DNA of 64,000 nucleotides from Agrilactobacillus composti DSM 18527 = JCM 14202 (GTDB lineage Bacteria; Bacillota; Bacilli; Lactobacillales; Lactobacillaceae): positions 99,464 through 163,463 of the forward strand of contig NZ_AZGA01000088.1 in the NCBI RefSeq assembly GCF_001436375.1. Reading direction: 5' to 3'. Position numbers and translations under genes: made by a program. The notes under the pieces are model-generated. The model worked only from the letters and a program-made list of their open reading frames with translations. It was not told the origin of the DNA and ran no database searches. Shown here one piece after another: positions 58,656 through 64,000 of this stretch. How positions within the stretch are numbered: position 1 is the first letter of the stretch; every line of letters begins with the position of its first letter.

Positions 58656-60443
58656 ATGAAGACCAAGCAGCATACTTTATTTAAAGTTGTTTTAAAATGT
58701 TCATTAGCGCTGACCATTGCCAGTACAACACTAGGGGGTACCTTTGCCAATACCCTAGTACCTGCCAGTGCTGCCACGACCACCAGTGTCTTGGCGCCCA
58801 GCCACAATGATACTTTAACCCCAGTACCAGCCTCATATGGCTACTTCATTGAACATTATAAAGATAATATTAAGACCAATACATCCCCGCAAACCAATCC
58901 AGCCATCGCTATCTTTAACAATACCTTCTTAAGTTATTGGTCCGCACCCGACAGCCTGGCTAAAAATAGCGGCGTATTACAAGAAAATTTGAATAAAGCT
59001 ATTGCCATCACTAATTCCGCCAATCAAACAGAAATCGACCGCTCTTATCTCACTGACCGGCGAGATTTGCGGTATAACTTGATCAGTGGCTTAGGGCCTT
59101 ATGCCCCAGCCTTCATTAAGGCTGCCAATGCCAAAACAGACTTTAACAATGTTCCCAAAGCGGCCTTACCAGCCGATGCCCCCTACAGTTCTATGAAGTG
59201 GGCGGATGAAGATGCCAAACTGGGGTCCGTGGTGCAATTGGTGGACTTAACAGAGGGTTCGGCTTGGTCAGGGACCGGCACACCTAAGGCTTACATTAAA
59301 TTCACTCGACCTTATCGGCAAAGTGATCAAGTCAAAGTCAATCCTTACTTAACCAACGTCATGGCCGCTGCCCCACAAAATGACTATGACTTTCCTAGTG
59401 GCCATACCACGGCAGCCTTTGAAACCGGGGAAACTTTAGCCTATGTCTTCCCACAACGTTTCCAAGAATTGATCACCCGTTCGTCAGAAGTAGGCTATGA
59501 TCGGGTCTTGGCCGGCCGGCATTCACCTTTGGCCGTCATGGGGGGTCGAGTTTTGGGGACAGCCATGACCGCAGCCACCTTAAATGACCCTGCTAATCAG
59601 GCACTAATCACTTCAGCTTATCAAAATGCGCAAAACACCTTGAGTCAAGCCAGTGATGCCAGTGCCCCAGATACCTTCGCCGATTATCAACAAAACCTCA
59701 AAGACTACACAGATCGTTTGACCTATGGCTTTGCACCCATTGGCGTCACCACCAATCCCATGGTGGTCCCTAAGGGTGCTGAAGTCTTATTGAAGACCAG
59801 ACAACCGTACCTATCCGATGACCAACGCCGGGCCGTCCTGGCTAGTACGGGCTTACCTTCTGGCTACCCTATGTTAGATGACGCCGAAGGCTGGGGTCGC
59901 TTGAACCTCTTTGCGGCCGCCAACGGTTATGGCAGTTTCACCGATGCCACTGAAGTGACCATGGATGCTGCCAAAGGTGGTTTTAACGCCAATGATACTT
60001 GGAAAAATAATATTTCTGGGACCGGTAGCTTTACCAAAGCCGGCACTGGTGCTTTGACCCTGCTAGGGGCTAACAGTTACACGGGCGGGACCGCCTTGAA
60101 TGGTGGGACGCTGACAGCTGCCAATCAAACGGCTTTAGGGACCGGCAACGTCACAACCACCAATGGGACCCTGGCTGTGAACACCGATACCTTGAATGTA
60201 AACGGCGACTATACTCAAAAGGCCAGCAGCACGTTGCAACTGGATAACAACAGTGCCCTCAATATTAACGGTACGGCCAACTTAGGGGGAACGTTAGTGG
60301 TCAATGGTACCAAAGGTGCGCAAAAGACCACGATTTTGACTTACAAACAGCATAGTGGTGAATTCACCAATGTAGTGCTCAAAGGCTTCAGTCAAAACGC
60401 CCGGGTGGTTTATAACGCCAACAATGTCCAAATTGAACAATAA
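58656..60443 (+). CDS. Secreted PAP2 acid phosphatase with beta-helix (PATR) tail
   Basis: A 595-residue exported protein: signal peptide (residues 1 to about 39, ending VPASAA), then a PAP2/class A acid phosphatase domain with K215-x2-RPY220, PSGH (247-250) and a third motif YDRVLAGRHSPLA (281-293). Residues 455-486 form an autotransporter-associated beta-strand repeat (GTGSFTKAGTGALTLLGANS...), followed by beta-helix sequence to the end; there is no beta-barrel or LPxTG anchor. In motif 3 the Asp expected four residues after H289 is Ala293, and Ser before R283 is Asp. GGGAGG precedes the ATG. Confidence 0.83.
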   Translation: MKTKQHTLFKVVLKCSLALTIASTTLGGTFANTLVPASAATTTSVLAPSHNDTLTPVPASYGYFIEHYKDNIKTNTSPQTNPAIAIFNNTFLSYWSAPDSLAKNSGVLQENLNKAIAITNSANQTEIDRSYLTDRRDLRYNLISGLGPYAPAFIKAANAKTDFNNVPKAALPADAPYSSMKWADEDAKLGSVVQLVDLTEGSAWSGTGTPKAYIKFTRPYRQSDQVKVNPYLTNVMAAAPQNDYDFPSGHTTAAFETGETLAYVFPQRFQELITRSSEVGYDRVLAGRHSPLAVMGGRVLGTAMTAATLNDPANQALITSAYQNAQNTLSQASDASAPDTFADYQQNLKDYTDRLTYGFAPIGVTTNPMVVPKGAEVLLKTRQPYLSDDQRRAVLASTGLPSGYPMLDDAEGWGRLNLFAAANGYGSFTDATEVTMDAAKGGFNANDTWKNNISGTGSFTKAGTGALTLLGANSYTGGTALNGGTLTAANQTALGTGNVTTTNGTLAVNTDTLNVNGDYTQKASSTLQLDNNSALNINGTANLGGTLVVNGTKGAQKTTILTYKQHSGEFTNVVLKGFSQNARVVYNANNVQIEQ

Positions 60444-60458
60444 ACCAGCTGTTGTTTC

Positions 60459-60489
60459 AAAAATAAGTCCTGCGGGGCTTATTTTTTTT
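60459..60489 (+). terminator. Terminator of the phosphatase gene
   Basis: The hairpin AAATAAGtCC/GGgGCTTATTT is followed by a T-run. Confidence 0.85.
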
Positions 60490-60497
60490 GGCACAAG

Positions 60498-60556
60498 AAA
60501 AGCCCCAGTGAATTCAACGCCGGGGGCAGCGTTATCGAACAACTCACTGGGACTTC
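60498..60556 (-). terminator. Terminator of the MMPL gene
   Basis: CCCAGTGA/TCACTGGG (60504-60511, 60544-60551) with a G/C-rich inner hairpin is followed by CTTTTCTT on the minus strand. Confidence 0.75.
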
Positions 60557-60576
60557 ATGAAAGGTTTTAAATCAAC

Positions 60577-63500
60577 CTATTTTTTGGTTTTTGCTTGTGG
60601 TTTAATGGCCGCATTTTTAACATCTTGAACCTTTTGATACATCTTATCTTTAACATAAGGATAGGTCCATTTGACCATGGCTGACATGACAATTGGTAAG
60701 GCAAATACTAGAATCAATAAGCCCACCATCACCACCATGGCGACTTGAATCAAGGTGATCACCCCAGATGGAATCAACGCAGCGAAAGTCCCGCCTAAAA
60801 TGATGGCGGCGGAGATCACCACCGCACCGATCACGGTAGCTGCACTTAAAATCCGTTGCCGCACATCTGGAATGGCACTGGCATCCCCCCGATATCGCGT
60901 CATAAGGAAGATACTGTAATCCACCCCTAGGGCGACTAACATGATAAACCCGAAGAATGGCGTGTTCCAAGTCAACATATCCCGACCTAAGATCAAGCTA
61001 GATAACCACCGGGTAATATTTAAAGCACTGACATAAGTCACGATCAACGTCCCAATAATGGTCAAATCTTGAATCACGGAGCGGGTCACGAAGAGTAACG
61101 CCACACTGATCCCAATCAACATGATGGCCGCTGTCCGAACAAAATCCCCGTTAGACAAATCTTGCAAATCTGCCGTTTGTGAGGTTTGCCCTCCCATGGC
61201 GACTTTGGCGTCTTGTAAGCTGGTATTCTTCAGCTTCGCTTTAATATCCCGCTTAATGGTCCGCATTTGATCAGCAGAAGCCGTGGTGCTGGGATCGCCT
61301 TTTAAGACCACCATAATATTGGCAATTTTACGGTCCTTAGACATATAAGTATCTAAAGCTGGTTTAAAGGTCTTACTTTGAATATTGTCTTTAGGGATAT
61401 AGAAGGTATCCCCCATATAAGAGCCACCCATGCCTTGCAGGTACTGTTTGATAGTCCCAGTCCCATTGTCGATTTGACCCAGGGCGTTGGTGGCATTGGT
61501 CAAGCCACTTTGTAATTGGGTCACTTGGGTCCCTAAAGCCTGCATCTTGGTATTCATGGCCTGCACGCCACTATTGACTTGGGCACTGCCATTGGCAACT
61601 TGACTGCCACCGCTGACTAGGTTGCTACTGTTATTGTTTAGTTGTTGGGCACCAGAATTTAATTGGGCCACGCCACTGTTTAAACCAGGTAATTGTCCTT
61701 GCAGTTGGCCGATGCCGCTACTTAAGGCGTTGGTGCCACTGGCCAATTGATTAATACCCCCACCAAGGGCGGTCAAACCGCTGGCGGCACTGCTCATTTG
61801 CGCCGCTTGTAACTGTTGGGCTAAAGCGGACAAGCTGCTAGCCTGTTGTTGCAATTGGGCCATCCCGCTGGCCAGTTGTTGACTGCTGGCGTTTAATTGA
61901 TTCACGCCGCTGGTCAATGCTGGTGTGCTGGCACTCAACTGATTGGTACCACTGGCTAACTGAGAGACACCAGCTGTATAGGTATTGATCCCTTGGCTAA
62001 GATTTTGAGCGCCACTTTGTAAAGTGCTGGTGCCACTGGCTAATTGTTGCACTTGGGCGGTACTGCCAGCAACATTAGCCGCGCTGAGTTGACTATTAGC
62101 CTGATTCAACCCGGTTTGCACTTGTTTTAAGCCCGTGCTAGCTTGATTCAAACCAGCCACCAATGTATTTAACTGGCTCTTCAAATACAATTGCTTAATT
62201 TCTGTTCCCCCAGGTTGGGTCGCTGAGGAAACTGTCTTAACACCCTTTTCTTGTTTCAAATAATTGGTTAAATCGTCAATTGCTGCTAAATCCTTTTGTG
62301 TATTTAAAGCATGTTTGCTTTGAATATAAAGCGTTGATGGTCCAGACATCCCTGCTGGGAAATGTTCTTGAATCACTTCATAACCCTTTTTAGATTGCAC
62401 GCTGCTGGGCAGCTCATCGGCATCGTTAAAGTTCAAGTTATGTTGAGGTATCAGTAAAATTGGAATGGCCAAAACGGCAATAATCCCAATCATGACGTAG
62501 GTATGTTTCAAAGTTGTCTTGGATAACCAGTGCCAAAGCTTGCTAGAACTGCTACCGTCCATGTTGGTACTGGGCCAAAACATATTGGGCCCTAAAGTAC
62601 TCATGAAGAACATGTTCAAGGTCAATAAAACCAAGAGCAAGACGGCTACACCTACGGCGACGCCCACCCCAGAACGGTACAAGGAGAACTTCGCCAAAGC
62701 TAAGACGGTAAAGCCGATCAACACGGAAGTGCCACTGTATAATATCGTCCGGCCGGCGGAGCGTCTCGCCGCTTTTGCCGCCACGGAAGTCTCGGCACCG
62801 CTGGATAACTCTTCTTTGAAACGATCATAGAGCAATATATTGTAATCTGTCCCAATCCCAAAGAGCACCACCACTAAAAAGACTTGGGTGAAGTTAGAAA
62901 TTGGGAAGTTCATGGTCTCCGCTAAATTCATGACAATATTCAAGGAGATCAAGAAGGCCACGGCCACTGTACTGATGGAAATCAAGGGCACAATTGGCGA
63001 GCGGAAAACTACGATCAACACGAAGAAAATGAAGATAGCCGCAATCACTTCGGTTTTCTTCAAACCTTCTTGGGTCACGGTGGAAAAGTCATCATTTAAA
63101 ATATCATTCCCCGTAACGTAAGTCCTCAGGCCGGGGGTTTTAATGGCCTTTAAAATGGTGTCGGTTTGTTTACGGACCGACCCTTGACTCTTCAAGGTGA
63201 TCATCGCCATCTTAGTGGTACCATCTTTAGAAGTTAATTTCTTCTTAGTGGTGGCATTATCCCCTGGTGCCGTAATGCTTTGGATCTGTATATTTTTATC
63301 TTGGCGCAAGTCCTTGATACGATCGTTGATTTGTTCGGTGTCAACACTAGAAATCTTGCCGTCCTTATTGTTGAACACGGCAATCAGTGAGCGAACCTTT
63401 TTACCATCGGCAGCTTTCTTTTCAATGGTTTGAGCCACCTGGCTTTGCACGTCTTTAGGCAGTGTGATGCCACTATGGGCCCGGGTAACTGCCGAGACAT

Positions 63501-63582
63501 CTGGTAAGGTAAAAATGGCGATGAGGATCAATACGATCCAAACGATCAAAGGCAAAATATGCTTCTGTCTGAATTTTTCCAT
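60577..63582 (-). CDS. MMPL/RND-family exporter
   Basis: A 1001-residue membrane protein of two MMPL modules. Each has an extracytoplasmic domain and a helix bundle (TVTQEGLKKTEVIAAIFIFFVLIVVFRSPIVPLISI; FGIGTDYNILLYDRF; second ALGVDYSIFLMTRY). Between them a 200-residue extracellular region consists of repeated SGxxQLxSGxxxL heptad-like units (about 480-690). Such proteins export lipids, drugs or peptides with the proton gradient (YdgH-like). ATG follows AAAGGGGA. A divergent TetR gene starts 171 bases away. Confidence 0.9.
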   Translation of the reverse strand: MEKFRQKHILPLIVWIVLILIAIFTLPDVSAVTRAHSGITLPKDVQSQVAQTIEKKAADGKKVRSLIAVFNNKDGKISSVDTEQINDRIKDLRQDKNIQIQSITAPGDNATTKKKLTSKDGTTKMAMITLKSQGSVRKQTDTILKAIKTPGLRTYVTGNDILNDDFSTVTQEGLKKTEVIAAIFIFFVLIVVFRSPIVPLISISTVAVAFLISLNIVMNLAETMNFPISNFTQVFLVVVLFGIGTDYNILLYDRFKEELSSGAETSVAAKAARRSAGRTILYSGTSVLIGFTVLALAKFSLYRSGVGVAVGVAVLLLVLLTLNMFFMSTLGPNMFWPSTNMDGSSSSKLWHWLSKTTLKHTYVMIGIIAVLAIPILLIPQHNLNFNDADELPSSVQSKKGYEVIQEHFPAGMSGPSTLYIQSKHALNTQKDLAAIDDLTNYLKQEKGVKTVSSATQPGGTEIKQLYLKSQLNTLVAGLNQASTGLKQVQTGLNQANSQLSAANVAGSTAQVQQLASGTSTLQSGAQNLSQGINTYTAGVSQLASGTNQLSASTPALTSGVNQLNASSQQLASGMAQLQQQASSLSALAQQLQAAQMSSAASGLTALGGGINQLASGTNALSSGIGQLQGQLPGLNSGVAQLNSGAQQLNNNSSNLVSGGSQVANGSAQVNSGVQAMNTKMQALGTQVTQLQSGLTNATNALGQIDNGTGTIKQYLQGMGGSYMGDTFYIPKDNIQSKTFKPALDTYMSKDRKIANIMVVLKGDPSTTASADQMRTIKRDIKAKLKNTSLQDAKVAMGGQTSQTADLQDLSNGDFVRTAAIMLIGISVALLFVTRSVIQDLTIIGTLIVTYVSALNITRWLSSLILGRDMLTWNTPFFGFIMLVALGVDYSIFLMTRYRGDASAIPDVRQRILSAATVIGAVVISAAIILGGTFAALIPSGVITLIQVAMVVMVGLLILVFALPIVMSAMVKWTYPYVKDKMYQKVQDVKNAAIKPQAKTKK

Positions 63583-63615
63583 TGGGATTCCCCTTTAATA
63601 AATTTTTGGTATAAT

Positions 63616-63726
63616 GTGTACAGTTGAATAAAATTGGACACTTGTATATAACATCTATAAATGTTAATCTTTTTCTGAAAACATGCAACCCTGTAATATT
63701 TTAAATATGTCCAAATTTAGACATAT
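63616..63726. promoter_or_regulatory. Two TGTCCA-type operators between MMPL and TetR
   Basis: Site 1 is the inverted repeat ATATGTC/GACATAT (63705-63711, 63720-63726) in TGTCCAAATTTAGACA. Site 2 on the minus strand reads TGTCCAATTTTA at 63640-63629 and continues toward GTACAC. Shared TGTCCAA(A/T)TTTA suggests one regulator, the adjacent TetR, binds both. Confidence 0.5.
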
Positions 63727-63753
63727 CCCAAAAATTGTAAAGGACAGTGAATC

Positions 63754-64000
63754 ATGAAATACGATTTGAACCAAAAAATCACCCGGGGCGCCCAACGAAC
63801 GCTGAGTGCATTTACCCAAAGTATGTTTACCTTATTAGCTAAGGAATCCTTTGAAAAAATCAAAGTCAATGAGCTTTGTGAACTCAGTAACTTTCCCAGA
63901 GCAACCTTTTACAATTATTTTCAAGACAAATATGATTTGTTAAATTATTGCTGGCATGTCTTAGCCGACCAAATTGACGTGGCTGAATTGACCAGTCTAA
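63754..64000 (+). CDS. TetR-family regulator, truncated by window end
   Basis: Only the first 82 residues are in view. ITRGAQRTLSAFTQSMFTLLAKESFEKIKVNELCELSNFPRATFYNYFQDKYDLLNY is a complete TetR helix-turn-helix. ATG 63754 follows AAAGGACAG. It is divergent from the MMPL exporter, which it probably represses. Confidence 0.87.
   Translation, partial: MKYDLNQKITRGAQRTLSAFTQSMFTLLAKESFEKIKVNELCELSNFPRATFYNYFQDKYDLLNYCWHVLADQIDVAELTSL

Overview
The window looks like chromosomal DNA of a low-to-mid GC lactic acid bacterium, most likely Lactobacillaceae. The signs are strong AGGAGG ribosome-binding sites, frequent TTG starts, a tryptophan T-box, a TPP riboswitch, a citrate lyase cluster with a SorC-type regulator, DhaT-like and MDR alcohol dehydrogenases, and proteins typical of lactobacilli (oleate hydratase, MMPL exporter, DUF2316). 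There are no rRNA or tRNA genes and no CRISPR array. Species cannot be fixed from the sequence alone.

Layout. 1-1.6 kb: TPP-riboswitch-controlled thiazole salvage (thiW-thiM). 1.6-9.6 kb: a DHA2 exporter, three zinc-ribbon membrane proteins and a GDSL lipoprotein, interrupted by a TnpB element. 9.6-12.1 kb: trpE-trpG behind a Trp-specifier T-box. 12-18 kb: aldo/keto reductase, GH51 arabinofuranosidase, secreted peptide-binding protein and M20 amidohydrolase. 18-24.8 kb: permease-citCDEFX with divergent citI-like regulator. 24.8-32.4 kb: alpha/beta hydrolase, MarR-DUF2316, YczE-like protein, and a GH3-GPH symporter-GH29 glycoside operon. 32.8-35.9 kb: amino-acid permease, then an isoleucine-rich leader peptide with attenuator ahead of an MHS-type transporter. 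36-39.1 kb: a metal-limitation island (orphan metal-binding lipoprotein, Fur-family regulator, cysteine-free S14, small genes) with three Zur-like boxes. 39.2-40.4 kb: three paralogous small RNAs around a flavin-binding protein. 40.4-41.4 kb: orphan tyrosine recombinase with long inverted repeats. 41.4-48 kb: sugar/alcohol genes (MDR alcohol dehydrogenase, GRP sugar porter, Fe-alcohol dehydrogenase, OPA sugar-phosphate antiporter). 48-52.8 kb: oleate hydratase with a 46-residue membrane protein and divergent TetR, then a beta-propeller/membrane pair. 53.1-54.6 kb: a second TnpB element. 54.6-58.2 kb: CmpB-family membrane protein, esterase, D-amino acid aminotransferase, UspA, cupin. 58.3-64 kb: a candidate ncRNA, a PAP2 phosphatase with beta-helix repeats, and an MMPL exporter with divergent TetR (cut by the window end).

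Most notable are: (i) three minus-strand small RNAs (39190-40334) with compensatory changes and CCUCCC loops complementary to Shine-Dalgarno sequences; (ii) a leader-peptide attenuator with five Ile codons in a lineage that normally uses T-boxes; (iii) three Zur-like operators placed on good promoters that tie an unknown 112-residue protein to zinc or metal starvation; (iv) two stand-alone TnpB elements whose right ends stop 9-11 bp before host start codons, so the predicted guide would cover the start codon.

All calls rest on reading the sequence and on remembered family features. No database search or folding program was run.
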